This document shows positions 1-9,131 of a stretch of DNA of 64,000 nt, in pieces. The stretch covers positions 1 through 64,000 of the forward strand of contig JAVBRB010000020.1 in the NCBI GenBank assembly GCA_031548515.1. The letters run 5' to 3'. Both the position numbers and the translations under genes were made by a program. The first letter of the stretch is position 1, and each line of letters opens with the position of its first letter. Under the pieces are notes generated by a model that saw only the letters and a program-made list of their open reading frames with translations, did no database searches and was not told the DNA's origin. The stretch is from UBA940 sp031548515 (GTDB lineage: Bacteria > Bacteroidota > Bacteroidia > Bacteroidales > Rikenellaceae).

Positions 1-1652
1 TTAGGGTCGTTCCTGGGAGCGAACCCGAGGAACACGGAGTGGTCCTTACGCGGCGGGTTCTGTGCCGTCCCTGTCTTGCCGCAGATGTCCAGGCCCGGAA
101 CATAACCGTTATAGAACACCGTACCGCCCGGCTCCTGCGCCGCCATGTACATTCCCTCGACTATCGGATCGAAATGTTCGCGGCTGACCATCGTGTAGTG
201 CGGCTCGTAGAATTTCGGATCCATTTCAACATCCTCTATACTTTTGATAACGTGGGGTATATAATAATACCCACGGTTGGCTATCGTCGCGGCGAGGTTC
301 GCCATCTGCAGCGGGCTTGCGCCGAGTTCGCCCTGGCCTATCGCCAGCGAAATGACGGTCAGTGAGTTCCAGCTTCCGCGATAGGTCTTGTTGTAAAATT
401 CCGCAGCCGGAACATAGCCGTTAAGTTCTCCTGTGAAGTCGGATCCCAGTTTGCGCCCGAACCCGAAACTGCGCACGTACTCTTCCCACACGTCATAACC
501 GCCTTTGGTTATCCCGCCGTTCTTGGGGTTGTCGAGGACATTTCGCAGCACATAGCAGAAATATGCGTTGCACGATGTCATGATGGCCTGCCGCAGGTCG
601 ACCGGCGACGGGTGGGCGTGGCAGGCAACTCCGCGCCCGACTTTATAACCCATGTGGCATTCATACCTGTAGCTCGGTTTCAGCACTCCCTCTTCCAATC
701 CGATCAGCCCGTTCACCATTTTGAAGGTCGAACCCGGAGGATACCTGGTCATCACGGCACGGTTGAACAAAGGAAGGCGGTGGTCGTTGGCCAGACGCGC
801 GTAATTATTGTTGCGCTGGCGTCCTATCAGTTCGTCGGGATCGTAGGTCGGACTGCTCGCCATTATGAGTATCTCGCCGGTCGCGGGTTCGATAGCCACT
901 ATAGCTCCGACCTTGCCTTTCAGCAGTTCTTCGCCGAAAGCCTGCAGTGCGGCGTCGAGCGAACTGACCAGCGCCTTTCCAGCTATCGGAAGCGTGTCGT
1001 ACATCCCGTCACGGTACGAACCTTTGACTATACCGTGAACGTCGACAAGGTTTATGCGAACGCCTTTTTCACCGCGCAGGTATTTTTCGTAGGATGCCTC
1101 TATTCCCGTTTTGCCTATGTAGTCGCCGCTGCGGTAATAGTAGTCGCGCTCCAGATCGGCGGGACCGACCTCGCCGACATAACCCAGCAGGTTCCCTGCA
1201 ATCTTTCGCGGATATGAACGCACGGTACGGTAGACTGTATATAAACCTGGAACGTTCAGTTCATCGAGCATCAGCTTGACCTCTTTGGTCAGTTGCGAAA
1301 CGACCACCGAGGGCTTGCGCCACGAATAGACCGATGCCTTTTGCAGCTGCGCTCTCATACGGGGCAGCGTGACATCGACAATGCGGCACAACAGCAGCGT
1401 ATCGAAAGCCTTCAGTTCGCGCGGCACCACCATCAGGTCGTATGATTCCTTGCTCTGGATGATGTACTCGCCGTTGCGGTCGAATACCTCGCCGCGCGGA
1501 GGGAACAGCACCTCGTAACGCAATACGTTGTTCGCCGACATTTCCTTATAAGATCTATCTAAGACCTGTATCTGGAAAAGCCTTGCGGCCAGCACTACGA
1601 AGGCAACGATAACAAATACCTGAAGGGATTTCAGCCGGACGAACGGATTCAT
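1..1652 (-). CDS. mrdA: Penicillin-binding protein 2, peptidoglycan transpeptidase (3' end beyond window)
   Basis: This is the elongation-specific class B PBP that cross-links lateral-wall peptidoglycan together with RodA and the MreBCD complex. It reads from ATG at 1652 off the left edge, so about 550 residues are visible and the C-terminus is missing. Residues 9-27 form one membrane anchor. A dimerisation/pedestal domain follows, then the transpeptidase with all three active-site motifs: STFK with nucleophile Ser308, SCN at 360-362 and KTG at 526-528. It starts 6 nt after the mreD stop and is the fifth gene of a leftward purH-mreB-mreC-mreD-mrdA run. rodA would be expected next, outside the window. 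Identification is very secure. Confidence 0.96.
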   Translation of the reverse strand, partial: MNPFVRLKSLQVFVIVAFVVLAARLFQIQVLDRSYKEMSANNVLRYEVLFPPRGEVFDRNGEYIIQSKESYDLMVVPRELKAFDTLLLCRIVDVTLPRMRAQLQKASVYSWRKPSVVVSQLTKEVKLMLDELNVPGLYTVYRTVRSYPRKIAGNLLGYVGEVGPADLERDYYYRSGDYIGKTGIEASYEKYLRGEKGVRINLVDVHGIVKGSYRDGMYDTLPIAGKALVSSLDAALQAFGEELLKGKVGAIVAIEPATGEILIMASSPTYDPDELIGRQRNNNYARLANDHRLPLFNRAVMTRYPPGSTFKMVNGLIGLEEGVLKPSYRYECHMGYKVGRGVACHAHPSPVDLRQAIMTSCNAYFCYVLRNVLDNPKNGGITKGGYDVWEEYVRSFGFGRKLGSDFTGELNGYVPAAEFYNKTYRGSWNSLTVISLAIGQGELGASPLQMANLAATIANRGYYYIPHVIKSIEDVEMDPKFYEPHYTMVSREHFDPIVEGMYMAAQEPGGTVFYNGYVPGLDICGKTGTAQNPPRKDHSVFLGFAPRNDP

Positions 1653-1658
1653 GACGCG

Positions 1659-2180
1659 TCAGACTTTTTTACGTGTTCTGACAGTGAACAGCAACGAGAT
1701 CAGCCATACGAACAGCAGGGTCACGGCTCCGCTCACTACGGTTTTCAATATGACTATGTAGAAATACCTCCATGTGAGCGCTTCCAGGGTGAAATACAAA
1801 AGGCAGTGCGCAACCACCATAACCGATGCGTAACGCATGAATTTATCCACGCCCAGCAGTTTTACCGACGGCATTCCTCCGTCATCCGCATATTCTTTCC
1901 CAAGCGTGAATATCATCACATACTGGCGGATATACGCTGTAAAGAGGGTCACAACGGTGTGCAACCCTCCCATGCCTGAAAAAAAGTCCATCACTACCCC
2001 CGCCAACAGCCCCAGCAGCAGTACCGCGACAGACATCATATTCACCGGGAGCAGTATGACAAACGCCGCGTAGACCAATGGGTTCATGTACATCCAGACG
2101 TGCATGGGATCGAACACGAACAACTGCAGCGCGAACGCCGTCAGAAAAAGGCCTGCATATATCAAAGCGTTTCTTGTCAT
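1659..2180 (-). CDS. mreD: Rod shape-determining protein MreD
   Basis: This is a 173-residue polytopic inner-membrane protein with about five or six hydrophobic segments and a basic C-terminus (TRKKV). It has the size and hydropathy of MreD, the integral membrane part of the elongasome. Sequence motifs in MreD are weak, so the call leans on position: it lies 3 nt after mreC and 6 nt before mrdA in the conserved mreB-mreC-mreD-mrdA order. The tight spacing suggests translational coupling. Confidence 0.9.
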   Translation of the reverse strand: MTRNALIYAGLFLTAFALQLFVFDPMHVWMYMNPLVYAAFVILLPVNMMSVAVLLLGLLAGVVMDFFSGMGGLHTVVTLFTAYIRQYVMIFTLGKEYADDGGMPSVKLLGVDKFMRYASVMVVAHCLLYFTLEALTWRYFYIVILKTVVSGAVTLLFVWLISLLFTVRTRKKV

Positions 2181-2183
2181 GTT

Positions 2184-3026
2184 TTAAAGATTGACCGTGC
2201 CGAGCACATCTTCTTCAAGCCTGATACGCTCGTAGGCTTCGGGGTTTTTAATCAGCAGCACGTCGCGCAGGGCGGAAATGTCGGCTCCGAGACATACATT
2301 TATGACATACGAAGCGGTAGATTCATCCACTTCGAAAGTATCGACCGTGCCGATGTGTATCCCTTCCGGGAAGTAAAACGAGTAGCTTGTGGTAACGATA
2401 GTGTCCCCCCGCGCAATTTCGGCATATTTGGGGACTTCCGTCAGCTTCATGTAGCGGGTGCTTTTGCCGGGCCACGAGATCGAACCGAAATGGTCGGTCC
2501 CCTTCACGCTTCCGCTCGCACGGAATCCTGCATTGAGAGCCGAAACGCATATGGAGTTCCTTTCGGAACAGCTTTCGACGTAGCCGACCATGCATCCGTC
2601 GAGCGAAACCACGGCCATGCCTTTTTCGACGCCGTCGCGCGCACCCTTATCGACCATTATGTAGTTTTCCCTGCGACCCGTCGAGTTCCGCACTACCCGC
2701 GCGATAACATATTCATATGGAAACTCGGTCGACGCAGTGATCGACGCGAGCTGCTCGTCGGAGTAATGTTTGCGGTAAGCGGCCATTTCATTTTCCAACT
2801 CCTCCACGCGTGCTTCCAGAACCCGGTTCGTCCTGCCCAGGCTCCGGAAATGCTGTACTCCCGATATGCCCTTGTAAACGCCACCGACAACCTTGTTCGA
2901 GGCCGTCAGCAACCGGGCCTTGGTATAGGTCGTGGAGTTCGCATAAAAATGCATTGCAAACCCTTCCAGCACAAGAAAGATAAGCAGCACATATATCCTG
3001 CGGAGAAACAGAAGCAGCCTGTACAT
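2184..3026 (-). CDS. mreC: Rod shape-determining protein MreC
   Basis: MreC is a bitopic inner-membrane protein that links MreB filaments to PBP2 in the periplasm. The product of 280 residues starts MYRLLLFLRR, has one membrane helix at about 6-28, a coiled coil at about 60-92, and then the beta-rich periplasmic domain seen in the family. An in-frame ATG 75 nt upstream (3101) would add 25 residues before the helix. I prefer 3026 because family members start right at the basic/hydrophobic helix. It is preceded by an unusually long structured spacer after mreB, while spacing to mreD is only 3 nt. Confidence 0.92.
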   Translation of the reverse strand: MYRLLLFLRRIYVLLIFLVLEGFAMHFYANSTTYTKARLLTASNKVVGGVYKGISGVQHFRSLGRTNRVLEARVEELENEMAAYRKHYSDEQLASITASTEFPYEYVIARVVRNSTGRRENYIMVDKGARDGVEKGMAVVSLDGCMVGYVESCSERNSICVSALNAGFRASGSVKGTDHFGSISWPGKSTRYMKLTEVPKYAEIARGDTIVTTSYSFYFPEGIHIGTVDTFEVDESTASYVINVCLGADISALRDVLLIKNPEAYERIRLEEDVLGTVNL

Positions 3027-3186
3027 AAATGAGATATGGCAACCCTTTAAGTTACGCAAAAGCCGGGGCTTCTGCAAGTTCCCCTTGTAAAACCGACGCA
3101 TGAGCGAGGGGAGAACGAGCTAACTTGTTTTTCCGGGCGAAAAAAGAGGAAAGCGAAGCTAACGCGGAAGGGGGATTATAAAACAA

Positions 3187-3298
3187 TCAGGGCATTTTAA
3201 ATGCCCGATACACCGATTCTGCAATGACAAGCAGGTATACCGGGAACCTGCGGTTGTCGGATCTTAACCCTATCGTGTTAAGAATGAGAATCGGTGTA
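3187..3298 (-). other. Structured mreB-mreC spacer with nested inverted repeats
   Basis: A 12-nt perfect inverted repeat pairs 3287-3298 with 3209-3220. The right arm lies inside the last codons of mreB and the left arm lies in the spacer. Inside it sit two smaller hairpins, 3262-3268 with 3277-3283 (7 bp) and 3231-3236 with 3246-3251 (6 bp), giving a multibranched fold that also contains the mreB stop codon (3270-3272). Next to it is an 8-bp palindrome at 3190-3206 (gggcattt/aaatgccc). The rest of the operon is packed within 3-20 nt, so this spacer stands out. An mRNA processing or partial-termination site is one possible reading. Confidence 0.5.
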
Positions 3299-4292
3299 TA
3301 TTTTTGAGCGCTATGCCCGTACCGCGCGCAACAGCCCGGAGCGGATCCTCCGAAACCACGAACGGTATTTTGCACTTGTCGCTGAAACGTTTGGCAAGAC
3401 CGCGTAGCAGCGCGCCGCCGCCTGCAAGGTAAACCCCCTTGCGGTAGATGTCCGAATAGAGTTCGGGCGGAATCGATTCCAGTACTTTCATGATCGCGGC
3501 GTCCACCTTCACGAGGGATTTGTCCAATGCGTAGGCTATTTCACTGTAAGACAGCGAAATAGTCCTTGGTAAAGCTGTCACTATATTCGGACCGGTAAGT
3601 ATAAAGTCTTCCGGCTGTTCGTCGAGAGAGAGCTGCGGAATGGCCGCGCCTATCGCTATCTTTATCTCTTCGGCGGTGCGTTCCCCCACCCTGATTTCGT
3701 GCTCCTGGCGCATGTAGTTGCGGATATCCTCGGTGAAGACATCCCCGGCGACATTGATGCTTTCGCTGCAGACAATACCGCCCAGCGAGATACAGGCGAT
3801 CTCGGTGGTACCGCCGCCTATGTCGATTATCATATGCCCTTCGGGGGCTTCTACGTCGAGTCCTGCTCCGAGGGCTGCGGCCATCGGTTCGTAGATCATG
3901 TAGACTTCACGCCCCCCGGCATGTTCGGCAGAGTCGCGCACCGCGCGTATCTCTACGTTGGTCGAACCCGACGGGATGCATATCACCATCTTGAGTGACG
4001 GAGTGAACAATTTGCTCGAAGCGACTTTTTTGATCATGCCGCGCAACATCAGTTCCGTGGCTGTGAAGTCGGCTATCACTCCGTCTTTCAAAGGCCGGAT
4101 GGTACGGATGTTCTGGTGGGTACGCCCGTGCATCTGGCGGGCCTGTTCGCCTATTGCGACGACCTTTCCGGTGTGCGCGTCGAGCGCGACGATGGAAGGC
4201 TCGTCGACCACCACCTTGTCGTTATGTATTATCAGCGTGTTGGCCGTTCCGAGGTCAATCGCCAATTCCTGAGTAAGAGAGAAAAGTCCCAT
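3270..4292 (-). CDS. mreB: Actin-like cell-shape protein MreB
   Basis: MreB is a bacterial actin that polymerises under the inner membrane and steers lateral cell-wall synthesis. The 340-residue length is typical. Actin-fold ATP motifs are visible: DLGTANTLI near the N-terminus, IDIGGGTTEIA in the middle and AGGGALL near residue 290, followed by the usual ending ARGTGIALKNI. It lies 20 nt after purH and opens the mre cluster. Its last ten codons take part in the inverted repeat described for the following spacer. Confidence 0.97.
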   Translation of the reverse strand: MGLFSLTQELAIDLGTANTLIIHNDKVVVDEPSIVALDAHTGKVVAIGEQARQMHGRTHQNIRTIRPLKDGVIADFTATELMLRGMIKKVASSKLFTPSLKMVICIPSGSTNVEIRAVRDSAEHAGGREVYMIYEPMAAALGAGLDVEAPEGHMIIDIGGGTTEIACISLGGIVCSESINVAGDVFTEDIRNYMRQEHEIRVGERTAEEIKIAIGAAIPQLSLDEQPEDFILTGPNIVTALPRTISLSYSEIAYALDKSLVKVDAAIMKVLESIPPELYSDIYRKGVYLAGGGALLRGLAKRFSDKCKIPFVVSEDPLRAVARGTGIALKNIHRFSFLTR

Positions 4293-4312
4293 ATGTTTCT
4301 ATTTCTAAATTT

Positions 4313-5845
4313 TCAATGCTTGAAGTGCCGCAAGCCGGTAAATACCATAGCCATCCTGTTGGCGTCGCAGTACTCTATGCTGTCGGCGTCGCGTACCGAG
4401 CCGCCAGGCTGTATAATGGCCGAGATACCCTCCCTGTGTGCCATTTCGACGCAGTCGGAGAACGGGAAGAACGCGTCGGAAGCCATAACTGCCCCGTCGA
4501 GGTCGAATCCGAAAGACTTAGCCTTCTCTACAGCCTGTTTCAATGCATCTACCCTCGAGGTCTGCCCGATGCCGCTCGCAAGCAGTTGCCCGTCTTTTGC
4601 CAGCACAATGGCATTGCTCTTAGACTGTTTCACGATTTTGTTGGCGAAGATCATGTCCTCCATCTCCTGCGCCGTAGGCTTGCGTTTGGTGACGATAGCG
4701 GTTTCGCCGTCGACCCCGCCCACGACAAGGTCGCGATCCTGAACGGCGACTCCGTTGAGCAGCGAGCGGAACTGCTGCGCGGGACGGACGATCCGTTCCA
4801 GGACAAGGACAATCCGGTTTTTCTTCAAGTATAACGTTTCGAGCGCGGCATCTTCGTATGCGGGAGCCAGAATCACTTCAAAGAAAAGTTCGTTTATTTT
4901 TTCAGCAGTTGCAACGTCTACCGTACGGTTGCATATCAGCACGCCCCCGAAAGCCGAAACAGGATCACATGCAAGGGCTGTGTTCCACGCGTCCAGCAAC
5001 GTCACGCCCGAAGCCACACCGCAGGCGTTGTTGTGTTTGAGTATGGCGAATGTGGGTTTCGCGTCACCGAATTCGCTGATGAGGTTGACCGCGGCGTCGA
5101 TGTCAAGCAAGTTATTGTACGAGATTTCCTTGCCGTGGAGTTGTTCGAACACATCTTCGAGTTTGCCGTAGAACGCCCCTTTCTGATGGGGATTTTCGCC
5201 GTAGCGCAAGGTTTGTCCACCATCGTACGATGCACGGAAAGCGGGGATTTCATTTTTCCGGTTGAACCAGTTGAAGATGGCGCTGTCGTAGTGCGAGCTG
5301 ACGCCGAATGCGAGCGCCGCGAAACGCCTGCGCTGTTCGAGCGTGGTGGCGCATCCCTGTTCTTTGAGCAGCCCGTAAAGTTCGGCGTACTGCGCCTGCG
5401 AGCCTATGATGACCACATCCCTGTGGTTCTTCGCCCCGGCGCGGATGAGCGAGATACCGCCTATGTCTATTTTCTCAATTATCGCCTGGTCTTCGGCACC
5501 CGACGCAACAGTTTCCTCGAACGGGTAGAGATCCACGATAACGAGGTCTATTTCGGGGATTTCGTATTCTCCGAGTTGCGCGAGGTCGCCTTCGTTTTCC
5601 CGGCGTGCGAGAATGCCTCCGAAAACCCCTGGATGAAGCGTTTTGACGCGGCCGCCCAAGATAGACGGATATCCGGTAAGACTCTCTACGGCAACGGCTT
5701 CCAGGCCTAGATCCTCGATGAATTTGAGGGTTCCTCCGGTGGAGTACAGTTTAACGCCGTTTTTCGCGAGTTCGCGGACGATATCATCCAAACCGTCTTT
5801 GTAGAACACCGATATCAGCGCACTTTTTATCTTTTTCTGACCCAT
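4313..5845 (-). CDS. purH: Bifunctional AICAR formyltransferase / IMP cyclohydrolase
   Basis: PurH carries out the last two steps of IMP synthesis, formylation of AICAR with 10-formyl-THF and ring closure. The 510-residue length is normal. An MGS-like cyclohydrolase domain fills about residues 1-145 and the formyltransferase domain the rest, with the catalytic Lys-His pair at K270-H271 in KHNNACGVA. A TATTTTTG promoter box lies about 27 nt upstream on the same strand. mreB follows after 20 nt, so nucleotide synthesis and cell elongation may share a transcript. Confidence 0.97.
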   Translation of the reverse strand: MGQKKIKSALISVFYKDGLDDIVRELAKNGVKLYSTGGTLKFIEDLGLEAVAVESLTGYPSILGGRVKTLHPGVFGGILARRENEGDLAQLGEYEIPEIDLVIVDLYPFEETVASGAEDQAIIEKIDIGGISLIRAGAKNHRDVVIIGSQAQYAELYGLLKEQGCATTLEQRRRFAALAFGVSSHYDSAIFNWFNRKNEIPAFRASYDGGQTLRYGENPHQKGAFYGKLEDVFEQLHGKEISYNNLLDIDAAVNLISEFGDAKPTFAILKHNNACGVASGVTLLDAWNTALACDPVSAFGGVLICNRTVDVATAEKINELFFEVILAPAYEDAALETLYLKKNRIVLVLERIVRPAQQFRSLLNGVAVQDRDLVVGGVDGETAIVTKRKPTAQEMEDMIFANKIVKQSKSNAIVLAKDGQLLASGIGQTSRVDALKQAVEKAKSFGFDLDGAVMASDAFFPFSDCVEMAHREGISAIIQPGGSVRDADSIEYCDANRMAMVFTGLRHFKH

Positions 5846-5860
5846 GATTTTTAAAAGGAT

Positions 5861-5900
5861 TTAGTAACCCACAAAAATAATAAAAAAGGGTTAATAACCC
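5861..5900. promoter_or_regulatory. Palindromic purH/gpsA divergent promoter region
   Basis: Between the divergent purH and gpsA starts lies a perfect palindrome gggttaataaccc (5888-5900) plus a third taaccc half-site at 5865-5870. The purH -7 box CAAAAATA on the plus strand (5872-5879, TATTTTTG leftward) sits between the half-sites. This layout suits an operator for a dimeric regulator, or a hairpin; no regulator can be named. Confidence 0.45.
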
Positions 5901-5919
5901 ATAGGAGATTAAATTTTAT

Positions 5920-5927
5920 TAAATTTG
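5920..5927 (+). promoter_or_regulatory. Promoter -7 box of gpsA-pgi (TAAATTTG)
   Basis: The box matches the Bacteroidota consensus TAnnTTTG and lies 31 nt before the ATG at 5958. It overlaps a TTG codon at 5925 that could otherwise be mistaken for the gpsA start. Confidence 0.65.
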
Positions 5928-5957
5928 CGAACAGATTTAAGTAAAACGCTGGTATCT

Positions 5958-6959
5958 ATGGTAATCGAAAAGGAGTCCAGATGTGCGGTGATAGGCCACG
6001 GAAGCTGGGCTACGGGTATCGTCAAAATACTCACCGACGCCGGTGCAAAAGTGGGATGGTATGTACGGAACCCCGAGGTACTGGAATCGTTGCACCGTGA
6101 AGGGCGTAATCCGCGCTACCTGAGCGACGTAGAATTCGACACCTCGCTGCTCGGTCTGTCCGGCGACATAAACCGCACGGTCGAAGAGGCCGACGTGGTC
6201 ATCCTGGCCGTTCCTTCGGCTTTTCTGAAATTTTTCCTTGAAGGGTTGACCGTACCGCTGACCGAAAAATTCGTGATATCTGCAATCAAAGGGATAGTTC
6301 CCGGAAATTACCTCACCATAGCAGAATATCTCAACCGCCAGTACGGCCTTCCGTTCGGCCGGATAGGAATAATCGGCGGCCCGAGCCATGCCGAGGAGAT
6401 CGCGCTCGAAAGGCTTTCGTACCTGACCATCGCCTGCAAGGACCTCGACAACGCGCGCATGATGTCACACAAACTGGCCGCAAAATATATCCGAGTCAGC
6501 ATTTCCAACGACATATACGGGGTCGAGTACGCCGCTATCCTGAAAAACATCTATGCTCTTTCCGTCGGCATCGCCGTCGGGCTGGGCTACGGCGACAATT
6601 TCCTGGCGGTACTCATTTCCAACGGACAGCGCGAAATGGACCGTTTCCTTGCCGAAAGCTACCCTTTCCAGCGCGACACCAACACCTCGGCCTTCCTGGG
6701 AGACCTTCTGGTGACCGCCTATTCGCCTTTCAGCCGCAACCGCCGGTTCGGCATGATGATAGGCAAGGGGCTTCATGTCAAGGTGGCACAAATGGAGCTT
6801 GGCGGCGTGGCCGAGGGTTATTACGCCGCCGAAACCATCCGCCATGTCAACCAGAAACACAATATCGACATGCCCATTGCACAGGCCGTTCACGACATAC
6901 TTTACGACGGCGCTTCACCATCCAAAACCATGCGGAACCTAACGAACAAACTGATATAA
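5958..6959 (+). CDS. gpsA: NAD(P)H-dependent glycerol-3-phosphate dehydrogenase
   Basis: GpsA reduces dihydroxyacetone phosphate to sn-glycerol-3-phosphate for phospholipid synthesis in the cytoplasm. The product has 333 residues from ATG 5958. The N-terminal Rossmann turn reads GHGSWATG, a variant of the usual GAGSWGTA. A catalytic-lysine region LKNIYALSVGIAVGLGYGDN and the C-terminal helical domain are present. An upstream TTG start at 5925 is rejected because it lies in the promoter box. pgi follows after 11 nt, so the two are probably co-transcribed. Confidence 0.95.
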   Translation: MVIEKESRCAVIGHGSWATGIVKILTDAGAKVGWYVRNPEVLESLHREGRNPRYLSDVEFDTSLLGLSGDINRTVEEADVVILAVPSAFLKFFLEGLTVPLTEKFVISAIKGIVPGNYLTIAEYLNRQYGLPFGRIGIIGGPSHAEEIALERLSYLTIACKDLDNARMMSHKLAAKYIRVSISNDIYGVEYAAILKNIYALSVGIAVGLGYGDNFLAVLISNGQREMDRFLAESYPFQRDTNTSAFLGDLLVTAYSPFSRNRRFGMMIGKGLHVKVAQMELGGVAEGYYAAETIRHVNQKHNIDMPIAQAVHDILYDGASPSKTMRNLTNKLI

Positions 6960-6970
6960 ACCCTAACACA

Positions 6971-8314
6971 ATGAAAAATCCGGACATCAGCAAAATTTTC
7001 AGCTTCGTGCCGCAGTCGGACATCGAAAGGCTCAAAAGCGAAACCGAATACAGCAACGCGCTGCTCCACACGGGAGAGGGCAAGGGCAGCGATTTCCTCG
7101 GCTGGGTGGATCTTCCCTCGTCGATAACTCCTGAATTTCTCGCCGACATAAAAGCCTGCGCGAATGACTTGCGCGAAAAGGCAGAAGTGGTGATTGTCAT
7201 CGGAATAGGCGGTTCATATCTCGGAACGAAAGCCGTTCTTGAAGCCCTGCAAAACCCATTGCAACCGCTGATGAAAAACCGCAAGAACCCGCATATCGTA
7301 TTTGCCGGCCACACCATCAGCGAGGATTACATGGCCGAACTTATGGACGCCGTGAAGGATTACTCCATTGCGACCATCGTCATTTCGAAATCTGGTACGA
7401 CCACGGAACCGGCCATCGCTTTCCGCATAGTGAAACAGGAAATCGAGAAACGCTACGGCGTGAAAGAGGCCGCCGGACGCATCGTAGCCGTCACCGATCA
7501 ATCGCGCGGAGCGCTGAAAAGTGTCGCAGACCAGGCAGGATATAAGAGCTATGTTATTCCCGACAACGTTGGCGGACGCTACTCTGTACTGACTCCCGTG
7601 GGACTCCTTCCGCTGGCCGTCGCAGGCATCGACATCGACGCCCTGGTGGCAGGCGCCCGACGCATGGAAGCCGCAACCGCGGCAGGAGTTCCGTTTGACA
7701 AAAATCCTGCAGCAATCTACGCCGCCGCACGCTACGCACTCTACCGGAAAGGTTACAAAATCGAAATACTGGCTGCTTACGAACCGGGCCTGCAGTACCT
7801 GGCGGAATGGTGGAAACAGCTCTACGGCGAAAGCGAAGGCAAGGAAGGCAAGGGTATATTTCCTGCAGGCGTGATCTTCTCGACCGACCTGCACTCGATG
7901 GGACAGTATATCCAGGAGGGCGAACGCACCCTTTTCGAAACCGTGATCAGCGTCGCCGAATCGAAGCGTGAAGTTGTCATAGAAAAGGCCGGAAACGACG
8001 GCGACGGACTGAACTTCCTCGCCGGCAAACGTCTGGGTGAAGTCAACAAAATGGCAGAACTGGGTACGATGCTGGCTCATGTAGACGGCGGAGTTCCCAA
8101 CATCCGCATCGAGATACAGCGCATCGACGAAGGATGTCTGGGCGAACTGCTCTATTTCTTCGAAAAGGCATGCGGCATCAGCGGCTACCTCCTTGGTGTG
8201 AATCCTTTCGACCAACCGGGCGTGGAGGCTTACAAGAAGAACATGTTCGCTCTTCTCGAAAAGCCGGGCTACGAGATCCAAACCGCCGAGATCAAGAAAC
8301 GCCTGGGATCATGA
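6971..8314 (+). CDS. pgi: Glucose-6-phosphate isomerase
   Basis: Pgi interconverts glucose-6-phosphate and fructose-6-phosphate in glycolysis and gluconeogenesis. At 447 residues it belongs to the shorter, Bacillus-type branch rather than the roughly 550-residue enterobacterial one. The SIS-domain signatures GIGGSYLGTKA and SKSGTTTEPA are seen, and a KKNMFALLEKPG tail is present. Its stop overlaps the start of the next glycosyltransferase gene in an ATGA arrangement. Confidence 0.97.
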   Translation: MKNPDISKIFSFVPQSDIERLKSETEYSNALLHTGEGKGSDFLGWVDLPSSITPEFLADIKACANDLREKAEVVIVIGIGGSYLGTKAVLEALQNPLQPLMKNRKNPHIVFAGHTISEDYMAELMDAVKDYSIATIVISKSGTTTEPAIAFRIVKQEIEKRYGVKEAAGRIVAVTDQSRGALKSVADQAGYKSYVIPDNVGGRYSVLTPVGLLPLAVAGIDIDALVAGARRMEAATAAGVPFDKNPAAIYAAARYALYRKGYKIEILAAYEPGLQYLAEWWKQLYGESEGKEGKGIFPAGVIFSTDLHSMGQYIQEGERTLFETVISVAESKREVVIEKAGNDGDGLNFLAGKRLGEVNKMAELGTMLAHVDGGVPNIRIEIQRIDEGCLGELLYFFEKACGISGYLLGVNPFDQPGVEAYKKNMFALLEKPGYEIQTAEIKKRLGS

Positions 8315-9111
8315 TACCGCGGCATAAAGGCAAGGTAAAAGAGTGCAGGACCATAGCGTCTCTGACGTCATTCCCGGCAAGAATACCGACGATCCACATT
8401 GTGATCGAGACCATTCTCAACCAAACTGTTTTACCAGACAAAATCGTTCTGTACCTTGCCGATGAACAGTTTCCAGGCCGTGATCTTCCCGCGAGCCTGA
8501 CGAATCTGGCCCAGGACGATTCCATCTTTGAGATAAGGTGGTGCCCGCGGGATATCAGGTCGTTCAAGAAACTGATACCTGCTTTAACAGAATTCCCTGA
8601 CGATATAATCATCACGCTGGATGACGACATCCTGTACCCGCCGAACATCATCGAGCATCTGGTAAAAAAGCACCGCAGGTATCCGAAAGCCGTTTGCGGC
8701 TGCCGTGTCCTGCGGGTCGGGGCAAAAAACAAAAAAGTTAATAAACACAGGACCTGGAAGATATACAGAGGAATACGCCCGTACTATCTGGGCATGTGGC
8801 CCAGGCTGAATAACCTGGCGGCGTCCGGCGCCGGCACTTTATTTCCGCCGCATTGCCTTCATCCGGATATCCTTCGCGAAGATATATTCATGGAACTTTG
8901 TCCGACTACCGACGAGATCTGGTTTTGGGCGATGGCAGTTCGCAACGGGACCAAGACAGCTCCGGCAGCAAGTGCATACGGGCTTAAGCTTGTCTCCGGC
9001 AGCCAGGAAGAAGCGCTGTGGCAGGTCAACACCAAGGGAGAGTTTCTGAATGACGTAAGTATGGGAAAGATACTGGAAGCGTATCCGGAGGTAAAGGCCT
9101 GCATTCTGTGA
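8311..9111 (+). CDS. Glycosyltransferase of the surface-polysaccharide type
   Basis: The product of 266 residues starts at an ATG that overlaps the pgi stop (ATGA). It contains SLTSFPARI, NQTVLPDKIVLYLAD, RSFKKLIPAL and the acidic metal-binding stretch ITLDDDILYP. I recognise these from Bacteroides-type capsule and LPS glycosyltransferases with a GT-A fold; sugar and acceptor cannot be predicted. The start is set by the overlap, since longer in-frame reading would lie inside pgi. A convergent flippase gene follows beyond a strong terminator, which supports a role in envelope glycan synthesis. Confidence 0.75.
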   Translation: MIPRHKGKVKECRTIASLTSFPARIPTIHIVIETILNQTVLPDKIVLYLADEQFPGRDLPASLTNLAQDDSIFEIRWCPRDIRSFKKLIPALTEFPDDIIITLDDDILYPPNIIEHLVKKHRRYPKAVCGCRVLRVGAKNKKVNKHRTWKIYRGIRPYYLGMWPRLNNLAASGAGTLFPPHCLHPDILREDIFMELCPTTDEIWFWAMAVRNGTKTAPAASAYGLKLVSGSQEEALWQVNTKGEFLNDVSMGKILEAYPEVKACIL

Positions 9112-9131
9112 TACCCAAACGGTAGAACATA

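Noticed and set aside
2100..3032. 310-codon open frame on the plus strand opposite mreC
   Set aside because: It is antisense to a well-supported mreC-mreD pair, has no recognisable domain and no promoter, and arises from the codon bias of the real gene.
3027..3101. Extended mreC N-terminus from 3101
   Set aside because: The extra 25 residues precede the membrane helix and do not look like family sequence; kept only as an alternative.
5925..5957. Longer gpsA start at TTG 5925
   Set aside because: The TTG is part of the promoter -7 box TAAATTTG. The same reasoning removes upstream TTG starts at 17273, 31373 and 58246.
7214..8281. 355-codon open frame on the minus strand opposite pgi
   Set aside because: The composition is a mirror of pgi codon usage, with many Cys/His/Arg and no domain; pgi is certain.
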